This document shows positions 24,452-32,572 of a stretch of 64,000 nt of DNA, in pieces. The stretch's first letter is position 1, and every line of letters begins with the position of its first letter. The stretch is taken from assembly GCA_965261945.1 (NCBI GenBank), contig CBDHEF010000002.1, positions 1,302,001-1,366,000 on the forward strand, read 5' to 3'. Made by a program: the position numbers and the translations under genes. The notes under the pieces are model-generated. The model was given only the letters and a program-made list of their open reading frames with translations, had not been told where the DNA came from and did no database searches. Source of the DNA: VXOI01 sp965261945. Lineage in GTDB: Bacteria > Chloroflexota > Dehalococcoidia > Lucifugimonadales > UBA3495.

Positions 24452-24700
24452 TCAGTGCACCGGCGGCTTACCAAAAGGCACCGCCATATCGGACTGGGGA
24501 TACGAAGCCTGTTCCTGCTGAATAGTTTGGAGGCGGTCCACGATGTCGCGCCGCTCCGGGCGCTCGGCATCGCAACCGGGGCACCAGACCAGCGCCTTCG
24601 ACGAAAGCATCATGTTGTCTTTCTTGACCGTCATGGTCTCGATTTCCGTGGCGCAGACGCTGCACCTGCGCACGATTATTACCTGGTCGATGGACGGCAT
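24452..24700 (-). CDS. Small zinc-ribbon-like protein
   Basis: An 82-residue protein with two CxxC pairs (CSVC near 14 and CPGC near 40), consistent with a single zinc ribbon. A C-terminal helix (RRDIVDRLQTIQQEQ) follows. ATG 24700 has AAAGGAGG at 9-base spacing, whereas the ATG at 24709 abuts that sequence. It is tightly coupled to the receiver-like gene downstream. The partner or nucleic-acid target is unknown. Confidence 0.65.
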   Translation of the reverse strand: MPSIDQVIIVRRCSVCATEIETMTVKKDNMMLSSKALVWCPGCDAERPERRDIVDRLQTIQQEQASYPQSDMAVPFGKPPVH

Positions 24701-24817
24701 CGTTTCCATCCTCCTTTTCCCCGCACCGGATCACTACTTCCCCGTTCGTTAGTCCGTCGCTTATTCCTTCTTCCCGCCAGGTAAGTCGGGGTGCATGGCG
24801 TGGTTCGCAGGGTATGG

Positions 24818-26848
24818 CTAGGATTCCAAACTCTCGGAGAGCAACTCCAGGATGTCCTTGGACTCCTTCTCGCCTTCCATTCCCTTGGCCTGTATGCCCT
24901 CGGCCATCATCTGTAGGCAGAAGGGGCAGGAAACGCCGACGGTCTGTGCCTGGGTCTCCAGAAAGTGATCGGTCCGGACATGATTGACCCGCTCGCCCTG
25001 GCTTTCCTCGATCCACATGTGACCACCGCCGGCGCCGCAGCAGAAACCCTGCTGACGACAGCGGCCTTCCATTTCCACCAGCTTCAGGCCGGGGATGGCG
25101 CGGGCCACGTTCCTAGGTTCATCATACACCCCGTTGTGCCGCCCCAGGAAGCAGGAGTCATGGTAGGCGACGGTGACGTCCATCATCTTCACCGGCTTGA
25201 TTCTGCCTTCCTTTATCAGGCCGTCAACAAACTGGCTGTAGTGCAGAACCTCGAAATTGCCGCCCAACTGCGGATACTCGTTCTTGATGGTGTTGAAACA
25301 GTGGGGGCAGATGGTTACCACCTTCTTTACATTGTATCTTTTCAGGGTTTCGATGTTCTGCGTCGCCATTATCTGGAACAGGTACTCGTTGCCCATGCGC
25401 CGGGCCGGGTCGCCAGTGCAGGTCTCCTCATCGCCCAGGATAGCGAAATCCACCTGGGCTGATTTCAACACCTTGACCATCGAGCGGGCCACGGCCTGGC
25501 TGCGCTGCTCCAGGGCGGGAGTGCAGCCCACCCAGAAGAGAATCTCGGCGTCGGGCTTCTCCGCCAGTGTCGGCACGTCCAGTCCCTCGGCCCAGTCGGT
25601 GCGGGCGAACTGGGTGCCGCGCCACGGGTGGCCTCGCTGCTCCAGACTGATGAGGGCGTTCATGGCCGTCTCAGGAGCTTTTGACTCCTCAAGAACCATG
25701 TAGCGCCGCATATCCATGATGGTCGGAACGTGTTCCACCGTGACCGGGCATTCCTCCATGCAGGCGCCGCAGTTGAGGCAGTCCCAGATGGCGCTTTCCG
25801 GGATGGCGTTGTTCAGGATGGGCGTCGGCTCGACGTGCTCCGGGTCGCGCGGCCCCTGGTGCCCGATTTCAACCATGTGGTCTTTCAGGTTTTCGACAAT
25901 GTGCATAGGCGACAGCAGCTTGCCGGTCATGTTGGCCGGGCAAACGTCGGAGCAGCGCCCGCAAACGGCGCAGGCATAACCGTCGAGAAGCTGCTTCCAG
26001 GTGAAGTCCTGAACGCGAGACGCCCCGAACCGCTCGGCGTTCTCCAGGTCCATCGCCGGCAGCGCACCGCGAGAATCCAGCGTGCGGAAGAAGGCATTGA
26101 AGGGCGTGGCCACCATGTGCATGTGCTTGGAGAATGGAATATACACAGTGAAGAACAGGATGATAGCGAAGTGTGTCCACCAGAACACGCCCTGCAGGAC
26201 GCTGGCGGCAGACTCGCTGATGCCCCAGTCTACGAAGAGGCGTCCCAAAGCGCCTCCGATGATTACGTCAGCCTCCGGCCCTGTCCCGCCTTGGGCGACG
26301 TAGAAGCTGTGGGTCAGCAGGGTGGAAGCCATCAGCCCGGCAATCATGCCGACGATGATGATGGCATCGGGGTTGCGGGTGAGGTCGAAGCTGAGACGCC
26401 GGGGCCGCACCACCCAGCGGCGGACGGCGGCCCAGATGAGCACCACCAGCAGCACGGCAGCCAGGATGTCGAGGTAGCTGCTGTAGACCATCGCGCCGGT
26501 TTCAGTCAGCAGCCACTCCGGGAAGGGCTTCCACGCAGCCGCAGCGAAAATGAAGATGGCATAGGACAGCATGAAGGTCAGGAAGCCCCAGAAAATAACG
26601 GCGTGCCCCAGACCGGCCCAGTCGCCGAAGGGTACCCGTTGCAGCACCTTCTTCTGACCCAGCACGATGGCCATCGCGCCAGTGAGCCGCTCCAGCGGGC
26701 GGTCGAAGCGGGCTTCCGACCGTCCCTGTAGGACCAGGCGGAACACTCTTTGATAGATAGCATATCCACCGGCTGCGGCGGCCAGCAGGAAGAGAACGTA
26801 AACGCCCACCCAGATGGGGATGGGGCCAATGTCTCCGGGAGGAACCAA
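24818..26848 (-). CDS. Membrane FeS/CCG-domain oxidoreductase (ETF:quinone oxidoreductase type, HdrD/GlpC-like)
   Basis: A 676-residue fusion. The N-terminal half has about six membrane helices resembling nitrate reductase gamma (b-type cytochrome). The middle has two 4Fe-4S motifs (CAVCGRCSDVCP and CLNCGACMEECP). The C-terminal half has two CCG domains (CPHCFNTIKNEYP, then HDSCFLGRHNGVYD and QQGFCCGAGGGHMW). This architecture is known for membrane oxidoreductases that pass electrons from electron-transfer flavoprotein to the quinone pool, feeding fatty- or amino-acid oxidation into respiration. No etfAB is visible nearby. The start is TTG with TAGGAG upstream. Confidence 0.9.
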   Translation of the reverse strand: MVPPGDIGPIPIWVGVYVLFLLAAAAGGYAIYQRVFRLVLQGRSEARFDRPLERLTGAMAIVLGQKKVLQRVPFGDWAGLGHAVIFWGFLTFMLSYAIFIFAAAAWKPFPEWLLTETGAMVYSSYLDILAAVLLVVLIWAAVRRWVVRPRRLSFDLTRNPDAIIIVGMIAGLMASTLLTHSFYVAQGGTGPEADVIIGGALGRLFVDWGISESAASVLQGVFWWTHFAIILFFTVYIPFSKHMHMVATPFNAFFRTLDSRGALPAMDLENAERFGASRVQDFTWKQLLDGYACAVCGRCSDVCPANMTGKLLSPMHIVENLKDHMVEIGHQGPRDPEHVEPTPILNNAIPESAIWDCLNCGACMEECPVTVEHVPTIMDMRRYMVLEESKAPETAMNALISLEQRGHPWRGTQFARTDWAEGLDVPTLAEKPDAEILFWVGCTPALEQRSQAVARSMVKVLKSAQVDFAILGDEETCTGDPARRMGNEYLFQIMATQNIETLKRYNVKKVVTICPHCFNTIKNEYPQLGGNFEVLHYSQFVDGLIKEGRIKPVKMMDVTVAYHDSCFLGRHNGVYDEPRNVARAIPGLKLVEMEGRCRQQGFCCGAGGGHMWIEESQGERVNHVRTDHFLETQAQTVGVSCPFCLQMMAEGIQAKGMEGEKESKDILELLSESLES

Positions 26849-26871
26849 TGGTGAAGCTCCTAATGCGTTAA

Positions 26872-27405
26872 TTACCCGCGCCAGTTGCGGATGTAATCTC
26901 GTTGCTGCCCAGTTGAGGGAGACCCCTTCCAGTTAGACTTGGGACAGTGGCCCCAGAGTTCAGCCAAACGCGCGAGGGATTCGTCTCCGACATATCCCTT
27001 CCGAGCCAGCCAGCATCCCACGATAGTTCCGGTTCTGCCCACTCCGCCCCAGCAGTGGAGATATACCTTTCCCCCACTCTCCAAATGCGCATCTATGGCA
27101 TTCAGTATGCTGGTGGTCTCTGAATCAGCTCGCGGCACGCTGACGTCCCGGATGGGGAAGCGCAAGTGCTCTGCCGACCTCAATTCGCCACAGTAGGGAA
27201 GCAATTCCCCTAGTTCGGTCAAATCGAGGAACAGCGAGATTCCGGCAGCCTCCAGCGCTCTCAACTTGGCGAACTTCTCAGGGCCATCCAAATGCCTGGG
27301 ATATTCACCCGCCAAGAACTTTCCCTCTTCGACCCAGTAGCTGTTATGAATGGGCGTTTGTGATGAATTTCCGGTCAAGTCAGGCACGTCTGGATCCGCC
27401 TCCAT
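26872..27405 (-). CDS. Dual-specificity / tyrosine phosphatase-like protein
   Basis: A 177-residue cytoplasmic phosphatase. The HCX5R P loop is intact: VYLHCWGGVGRTGTIVGCWL. An upstream aspartate-containing loop (PIRDVSVPRADSE) could supply the general acid. The length fits the compact bacterial dual-specificity class. Its ATG follows the TAG of the LLM oxidoreductase gene without a gap, so the two are translationally linked. The substrate (phosphoprotein, inositol or nucleotide) is unknown. Confidence 0.87.
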   Translation of the reverse strand: MEADPDVPDLTGNSSQTPIHNSYWVEEGKFLAGEYPRHLDGPEKFAKLRALEAAGISLFLDLTELGELLPYCGELRSAEHLRFPIRDVSVPRADSETTSILNAIDAHLESGGKVYLHCWGGVGRTGTIVGCWLARKGYVGDESLARLAELWGHCPKSNWKGSPSTGQQRDYIRNWRG

Positions 27406-28416
27406 CTACAGGTCTTTGACCTGCGGGATGACCTCTCTCCCCAGCAGTTCAATCTGTTTCAGAACCTGCTCCTGCGGCATACCGGGCCACTGCATTCGGA
27501 AGATCATCATATTGACCCCCAGCTCTTCCGAGTAGCGCCTCAGTTCCGTCACCACGTCGCCGGGCGAACCCAGCAGGAAGCGGTCTTTCGCCAGGTCCTG
27601 GTAGGGAACGGAGAACGATTCCTCGCCGGGCAGGGCCTTGTCTTGACCCCAAGCGGCATAGGCGGCGTACTTGCCTTCGAGATAGGGCTGGCTCTCGATG
27701 TAGGCCGTCTCGCGGTCGGCGGCCACGTACATCTCTCGCATCATGGGCAGTTCGGCGGGAATCGGGTTGCCGTAAGACTCCAGCGCCGCGGTGTAGCGCG
27801 ACCACTGGTCGGCGACCATCGGCACGGTGGCGTGGGGGTTGATGAGCCAGGGGTAGCCCCACCGGGCGGCGCGGCGGATGGCCACGTCGTTGTTGGCGGC
27901 CACCCAAACGGGCGGATGGGGCTTTTGCGCCGGGCGGGTTATGAGCTGCGTTTTGGGGATGGTGTAATACTTGCCCTCGTACTCCAGCTCGTCCTCGGTC
28001 CAGAGCCGCTTGATGATATCCAGCGACTCGTTCATCCGCCCGACCCGCTCTTCGCGCTTCACCCCGAAAGCGGTGTACTCCTCGTCGCGGTAGCCCAGGC
28101 CGATACCGAAGACGAAACGGCCGCCGGTAATGCAGTCGAGGGTGGCGATGCTCTCGGCGAGCTCAACGGGGTTGTGCAGCGGCAGCAACAGCACGGTGGC
28201 GGCCACCTGCATATCACCGGACTCGGCGGCCAGGCGGGACAACAGCGGGAAAACGGCGCTCATCTGATACGGAGCTGCCAAGTAGTGCTGCCCGGTGGCG
28301 ATCAGGCTGAACCCGGCGTCGCGGGCTGCTGCCACCTGCTCAACGCTGTCCTGGATCTTCTGCGGCATGGACTCGCCGGGCAGGTACTGGTTGGTGACGA
28401 AGAATCCCAGCTTCAC
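27406..28416 (-). CDS. LLM-class flavin-dependent oxidoreductase (luciferase-like)
   Basis: A 336-residue TIM-barrel oxidoreductase of the bacterial luciferase-like superfamily, using FMN or F420. Family stretches include TLDCITGGRFVFGIGLGYRDEEY, given here in parts (TLDCITGGRF, FGIGLGYRDEE), then KREERVGRMNESLDII and PHPPVWVAANND. The start is GTG. It forms a pair with the phosphatase gene. Chloroflexota carry many such paralogues, generally linked to oxidation of recalcitrant organic compounds; the substrate here is open. Confidence 0.88.
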   Translation of the reverse strand: MKLGFFVTNQYLPGESMPQKIQDSVEQVAAARDAGFSLIATGQHYLAAPYQMSAVFPLLSRLAAESGDMQVAATVLLLPLHNPVELAESIATLDCITGGRFVFGIGLGYRDEEYTAFGVKREERVGRMNESLDIIKRLWTEDELEYEGKYYTIPKTQLITRPAQKPHPPVWVAANNDVAIRRAARWGYPWLINPHATVPMVADQWSRYTAALESYGNPIPAELPMMREMYVAADRETAYIESQPYLEGKYAAYAAWGQDKALPGEESFSVPYQDLAKDRFLLGSPGDVVTELRRYSEELGVNMMIFRMQWPGMPQEQVLKQIELLGREVIPQVKDL

Positions 28417-28851
28417 GATTGCTCCTTGTCATGGCGGCCCAGGGGAGGGCCTTGCATCGGGCCATATTGTATAACAGATTGGGGCGGGGTTGCAGGCTAC
28501 CGCAGTCCTGCGCTTGCATCCTCCTGCGTTTACCGAAGGCAACCACCGGGATATACTGGCTTAACTGCTAGTGTCCTGGCAAGACTGGAGCTAGGCCATG
28601 GAACATACAGACGATTGGAAAAGCAGTATCAGGTCTGAGTATCAGGTCTGCTTGTACCCTACGGTTCCGTTTGCTGGTTCGGTTCCGTTTGCTTGTAGCG
28701 TATATCCTCCATAAATACATTCGCCCGCCTCAACCATGCGCTATAAGCATACGGAACCCATCGCACCCTTAGCTATGACCGGGGCTTTGGCGCCGTTCCT
28801 GGTATCGAGCGGCTGGAGTGACCGCTGACAAATTTGTTGAGAGGAAATAGA
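28417..28851. other. Divergent intergenic region with 13-base repeats
   Basis: On the minus strand, TATACAAT (opposite 28470-28477) could be a -10 for the LLM gene, with no clear -35. On the plus strand two pairs of 13-base repeats (28625-28650, 28663-28693) precede the FAH gene, which has ttgagaggaaa as its ribosome-binding region. No convincing frame is present. Confidence 0.5.
28625..28693. repeat. Two pairs of exact 13-base direct repeats
   Basis: AGTATCAGGTCTG occurs twice in perfect tandem (28625-28637, 28638-28650). GGTTCCGTTTGCT occurs twice with a 5-base gap (28663-28675, 28681-28693). The four units occupy under 70 bases. Confidence 0.85.
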
Positions 28852-29640
28852 ATGAAAATCGCAAGGTTCCAGTACAACGGACACACGGCCCACGGCGTGG
28901 TCGAGGGCGACGAAGTCGTCGAGGTTGAGGGCGACATCTTTTCCGAGTTCACCGCCAGCGGCGAGCGGCGGAAACTGGCCGACGTAAAACTGCTGGCGCC
29001 AACCGACCCGAAGGAAATCTGGGCGCCGGGCCTGAATTTCGCCAATCACCTGGAGTTCGCCGCCGGAGTGCTGGGCGACGAGGACCCCCACATACCGGAG
29101 CACCCGGAGCCTTGGATAAAGGCCCGAAACTCCCTCGCAGCCACCGGCGAAGACGTCGTTCTTCCCCACGACACAGCAGGCGAGGTCCACTACGAAGGCG
29201 AGGCGGTGGCCGTCATTGGCAAGCCCTGCCGCCGCGTCAGCCCCCAGGAGGCCGGCAGCTACATCTTCGGCTATACCTGCGGCAATGACGTGTCTGAACG
29301 CGCATGGCAGAAGGACGACTGGACCTTCTGGAGGGCCAAGGGGTCGGACACCTTCGCCCCGGTTGGCCCGTGGATCGAGACCGACATCAACCCGCAAGCT
29401 CTGGAAATGATAGTGCGGCTGAACGGCGAGGAGGTGCAACACGGGCGCACCGAAGAAATGCTGTTTACCTTCGCCGAAATCGTCAGCTACATCAGCCAGC
29501 AGATAACGCTGCAACCCGGCGACCTCATCTTCTCCGGCTCTACCGGCGTAACCACCGCACTCAAAGACGGCGACCTGGTGGAGGTTGATATACCGGGCAT
29601 TGGTGTGCTGTCCAACCCGGTGGTGCGGGAAAAGGCGTAG
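28852..29640 (+). CDS. Fumarylacetoacetate hydrolase family protein
   Basis: A 262-residue FAH-fold enzyme. The metal-binding and core signature is present: GEVHYEGEAVAVIGKPCRR with acidic ligands, then GYTCGNDVSERAWQ, and FSGSTGVTTALKDGD. Members hydrolyse C-C bonds of, or decarboxylate, acylpyruvates and 2-hydroxyhepta-dienedioates in aromatic degradation. ATG 28852 follows gagagga closely. Its presence with HpaB, VOC and other ring-processing enzymes in the window supports an aromatic-degradation role, but the substrate is not determinable. Confidence 0.9.
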   Translation: MKIARFQYNGHTAHGVVEGDEVVEVEGDIFSEFTASGERRKLADVKLLAPTDPKEIWAPGLNFANHLEFAAGVLGDEDPHIPEHPEPWIKARNSLAATGEDVVLPHDTAGEVHYEGEAVAVIGKPCRRVSPQEAGSYIFGYTCGNDVSERAWQKDDWTFWRAKGSDTFAPVGPWIETDINPQALEMIVRLNGEEVQHGRTEEMLFTFAEIVSYISQQITLQPGDLIFSGSTGVTTALKDGDLVEVDIPGIGVLSNPVVREKA

Positions 29641-29646
29641 CCACGG

Positions 29647-30069
29647 TTACAGGCTGACAACGGCGCAGGCGCGGGCCACGGGTTCGCCGCGGTCGTTTTC
29701 CACGGCGACGGCGCACTCGACCAACCGCAACCCTCCCGCCGTCCGCTTCTCCACCACCCGGCCGGACAGGCTGATGGTGTCGTTGGCGCGGACAGGCTGG
29801 AGGTGTTCCACGTCCAGCCTGCTTCCTTCGGCGTCCAATCGTTCCGGTGGGAAACCCTTACCCAGCAGTTCTACAATGTAATTGGTCAGGGTCTGTTCGG
29901 GCAGGCTATCTGGAACGGCCTCATCGCCGTCGTCGGCTTCATCACCGTCGCCATGCAGCGCGGCATAACGGCTGATGGTATCCTCCGTCTCCCACTTGAT
30001 GAGGACGGGCAGTGTGTCCCCTGCAACTACGGAGTCAAAATCGACGGTCATCGACCATAGTCTGGCCAT
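29647..30069 (-). CDS. Hot-dog fold protein, MaoC dehydratase-like
   Basis: About 140 residues. The sequence FDSVVAGDTLPVLIKWETED, the central helix region (RYAALHGDGDEAD), and LDVEHLQPVRANDTISLSG with the trailing AVENDRGEPVARACAVV strand follow the MaoC/NodN hot-dog pattern. The usual catalytic D-x4-H motif is imperfect, with YAALHGD being the nearest match, so enzyme activity is uncertain. ATG 30069 has AGGAGAGG 5 bases upstream. It converges with the FAH gene, leaving only 6 bases between stops. Confidence 0.7.
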   Translation of the reverse strand: MARLWSMTVDFDSVVAGDTLPVLIKWETEDTISRYAALHGDGDEADDGDEAVPDSLPEQTLTNYIVELLGKGFPPERLDAEGSRLDVEHLQPVRANDTISLSGRVVEKRTAGGLRLVECAVAVENDRGEPVARACAVVSL

Positions 30070-30218
30070 ACGTCCTCTCCTGAGCGGGTCGGCCTTTCGC
30101 ACAAAAGGCTATCATCGCACCTTTCCAGCAGCAACTGCGGCTGGAACCGCACTGCCCTTTGGAGTAACCTGTTTCGCAGCCCACGAGGCTAAAACTAAAC
30201 CAAATTAGGGACGAGTTG

Positions 30219-30938
30219 ATGGCGGATACGGAAAGAGAAGAACCGTACAGCCGGGCGATGGTCATTATGGCCCACCCGGACGACGCGGAATGGACCTGCG
30301 CGGCGACGATGGCGAAATTGTGCGCCGACGGCTGGGAGGTGGTGCTGGTGCTCTGCACCGACGGCTCCAAGGGCAGTGACGACCCCAAGATGACCCCTGA
30401 GCGTCTGGCGCAAATCCGGGCAGCGGAGCAGCAGGAATCAGCGAGAATTCTGGGACTGAAAGACGTGGTGTTCCTAGGCTATCCCGACTCCTACCTGGAG
30501 CCGACGCTGAAACTGCGGAAGGATCTGGCCCGCGAGATCCGCCGCTACCGCCCCCACGTCGTCATCACCGAGCCGCCGACGCGCGACATAGACAGCCGCT
30601 ACTACGGGAGCCACCCGGACCATCTGGCCACCGGCGAGGCCGCGCTGGCCGCCGTCTTCCCCACGGCCCGCGACCGCCTGACCTTCCCGGAGATGGTGGA
30701 AGAGGGCCTGGATCCCCACAAGGTGCGGGAGGTGTGGATCGTCGGCGGAATGAAAGGTTCGGATTACTTCGTGGACGTGGACGGCTACATGGACACTGCC
30801 ATCGCCGCCCTCAAAGCCCACAAGTCGCAGGTTGACCCCGAGGACGCCGAGAAATACTTCCCCATGGGCCGCGCCGCCACCGCCGAAAAGGTGGGGCTAC
30901 AGTACGCGGAGGCGTTCAAGACCGTCAAGTATTACTGA
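30219..30938 (+). CDS. PIG-L / LmbE family deacetylase
   Basis: A 239-residue zinc-dependent N-acetylglucosaminyl-type deacetylase. The zinc and catalytic motif AHPDDAEW lies near residues 17-24, and the second zinc histidine is in GSHPDHLATGEA. The family removes acetyl groups from GlcNAc-linked metabolites, for example in mycothiol, bacillithiol or antibiotic pathways. The ATG at 30219 is preferred to a TTG directly before it. The 116-base gap upstream holds a 7-bp hairpin and nothing else. Confidence 0.9.
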   Translation: MADTEREEPYSRAMVIMAHPDDAEWTCAATMAKLCADGWEVVLVLCTDGSKGSDDPKMTPERLAQIRAAEQQESARILGLKDVVFLGYPDSYLEPTLKLRKDLAREIRRYRPHVVITEPPTRDIDSRYYGSHPDHLATGEAALAAVFPTARDRLTFPEMVEEGLDPHKVREVWIVGGMKGSDYFVDVDGYMDTAIAALKAHKSQVDPEDAEKYFPMGRAATAEKVGLQYAEAFKTVKYY

Positions 30939-30992
30939 TGATTGCGCGACGCGGCCACAATTGCCGGTACGAACTCAGGCTCAGGGTTCTTA

Positions 30993-31113
30993 AGTTCCCT
31001 CTCCCTCCGGGGGAGAGTTAGGGTTGAGGCGTCCCCTCGCAGGACACCAAAATGCTGACACTTGGCATTTCACCCCCCCCCACCCCAGCCCTCCCCCTCA
31101 AGGGAGATGGGGG
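30993..31113. repeat. Two dispersed palindromic repeat copies
   Basis: The first copy (30993-31040) reads aagttccctctccctccggg, then ggagagttagggttgagg. The second (31072-31113) reads cccccccccaccccagccct, then ccccctcaagggagatgggg. They lie in opposite relative orientation between the convergent PIG-L and ArsM genes. Confidence 0.8.
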
Positions 31114-31135
31114 CTAAAAGGCCCTTGGTTACGAG

Positions 31136-31954
31136 CTACACAGGTTTCCGCGCCGTTACTTTGAAGCTGGCGGTGTTGGTGTAGGTGGCCTTTTCCGAGT
31201 CGTCCCAGAATTCTACGCCCTCTCCGTTGATCTCGATGCCCTCGAACCCGGCGCGGCGCAGGCGGCCGACGTAAATCTCGTGGAACTCCGCTCCGGCAGC
31301 GCAGGCTACCCACGCGGCGGCGTCGTTGACCGCCGGTCCTTCGGAGCTCAGCGCCAGCACGTCGGACAGGTGGATGCGCCCGCCGGGCGCCAGCACCCGG
31401 AAGCTCTCGCTGAACACCGCGTCCTTGTCCGGGGATAGGCAGACCACGCAGTTGGAGATGATTACGTCGAAGGAGTTGCTGGGGAGGGGCATGGCCTCGA
31501 TTTCCCCCTGTACGAACTCAACATTGGTCACGCCGAGGTTGGCCTGGTTCTTGCGGGCCAGTTCCAGCATGGCCGGGGTCATGTCGAGGCCCGTAATACG
31601 CCCGGTCTCGCCCACCTGTTGAGCTGCCAGGAAGCAGTCGATGCCGCCGCCGGAACCGAGGTCCAGCACCCGCTCGCCGGGGCGGAGGCCGGCCAGGGCC
31701 GTGGGGTTGCCGCAGCCGGCGGAAGCGGCCACCGATTCGGCGGGCAGCCCGGCCAACTGGCCCTCGCTATACAGCCGCATGGCGTGTTCCAGATCCACCG
31801 GCCCGCAGCAGGAGGAGGCGACGTTGCAGCCGCAGCCGTCCGTATGCTCATCGGCGCCATGTTCCACGACGGGGCTGAGTTCGATGACCCGCTGGGCGCG
31901 CGCGCCATAGCGCTCCCTGACCAGTTCCTTTATTTCGCTGTTATTGGCGGTCAT
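31136..31954 (-). CDS. arsM: Arsenite S-adenosylmethionine methyltransferase
   Basis: A 272-residue ArsM-type enzyme that methylates trivalent arsenic. SAM motif I reads VLDLGSGGGIDCFLAA. The arsenic-binding cysteines are recognisable: CGCNVASSCCGP near the N-terminus, SAGCGNPTALA before motif I, and the conserved NCVVCLSPDK. ATG 31954 was chosen because the upstream frame extension shows no family similarity. No arsR operator or arsenite pump is adjacent. Confidence 0.88.
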   Translation of the reverse strand: MTANNSEIKELVRERYGARAQRVIELSPVVEHGADEHTDGCGCNVASSCCGPVDLEHAMRLYSEGQLAGLPAESVAASAGCGNPTALAGLRPGERVLDLGSGGGIDCFLAAQQVGETGRITGLDMTPAMLELARKNQANLGVTNVEFVQGEIEAMPLPSNSFDVIISNCVVCLSPDKDAVFSESFRVLAPGGRIHLSDVLALSSEGPAVNDAAAWVACAAGAEFHEIYVGRLRRAGFEGIEINGEGVEFWDDSEKATYTNTASFKVTARKPV

Positions 31955-31979
31955 TTGTCTTCCTGCCTCCTTGAATGAA

Positions 31980-32201
31980 TCAATGGGATGCCTGGTATAT
32001 TGCGGGCCGGTACTTGGGGGCCGGAATGGGTTTTCCTTGGGCGCGCGCCACTTCAAGCCAAGCGTCTTGGGCGAGCCGGAGTTCCATTAAGGCTTCTTCG
32101 GGAGTGTCGCCGAAAGCAGAGCAAGTCTCAAGGTCAGGTATATCCGCAATGTAGCCCTCGTCTTCCTCGCTGAAGAAGATATTTATGTGATAGTCTTTCA
32201 C
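31980..32201 (-). CDS. hicB: HicB-type antitoxin
   Basis: A 73-residue HicB-fold protein: INIFFSEEDEGYIADIPDLE, then SAFGDTPEEALMELRLAQDAWLE in consecutive stretches, typical of HicB's partial RNase-H-like fold. No separate C-terminal DNA-binding domain remains in this short form. It is encoded after hicA with a 4-base overlap, the usual hicA-hicB order. It would neutralise the HicA mRNA interferase. Confidence 0.88.
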   Translation of the reverse strand: MKDYHINIFFSEEDEGYIADIPDLETCSAFGDTPEEALMELRLAQDAWLEVARAQGKPIPAPKYRPAIYQASH

Positions 32202-32455
32202 CCTTCATCCTCCAGACTGAGGCCGTATCGCTCAACAGTCCTGAGAAACTGCCGAATCTGGTACGGCTTGGCTTCCCCCCTGACCGACTGGAGATTCACC
32301 GCGTTGGTTACTCCGGGATGATCGAAAATGTGATGGCTTCCATTTACCCGGACGAGCTTGAATCCGAAACCTTCGACCATGTTAACCATGTCACGAAAGG
32401 CAACGTTGCTTAATGCGCCACGGGACAGACGGGCAAGGAGTCTTCGGCGATTCAT
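32198..32455 (-). CDS. hicA: HicA-type toxin (mRNA interferase)
   Basis: An 85-residue double-stranded-RNA-binding-like toxin. The catalytic histidine context is GSHHIFDHPG, followed by NLQSVRGEAKPYQIRQFL, as in the longer HicA subfamily. An open frame continues far upstream antisense to the enolase-superfamily gene, but the family's N-terminus matches MNRRRLLARL. On the minus strand TATACT lies 2 bases before this ATG. The gene overlaps hicB by 4 bases. Confidence 0.85.
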   Translation of the reverse strand: MNRRRLLARLSRGALSNVAFRDMVNMVEGFGFKLVRVNGSHHIFDHPGVTNAVNLQSVRGEAKPYQIRQFLRTVERYGLSLEDEG

Positions 32456-32572
32456 GCAGTATAATTGTCCCACTGATGCGAGGCGCAAGCAAGAACCCCC
32501 GCAACAGTGAGTTATGCGGTAAAATCTGGGCGGGACCCAAGAATCGGATAGCCTCATCCAGGACGGTGAGCC

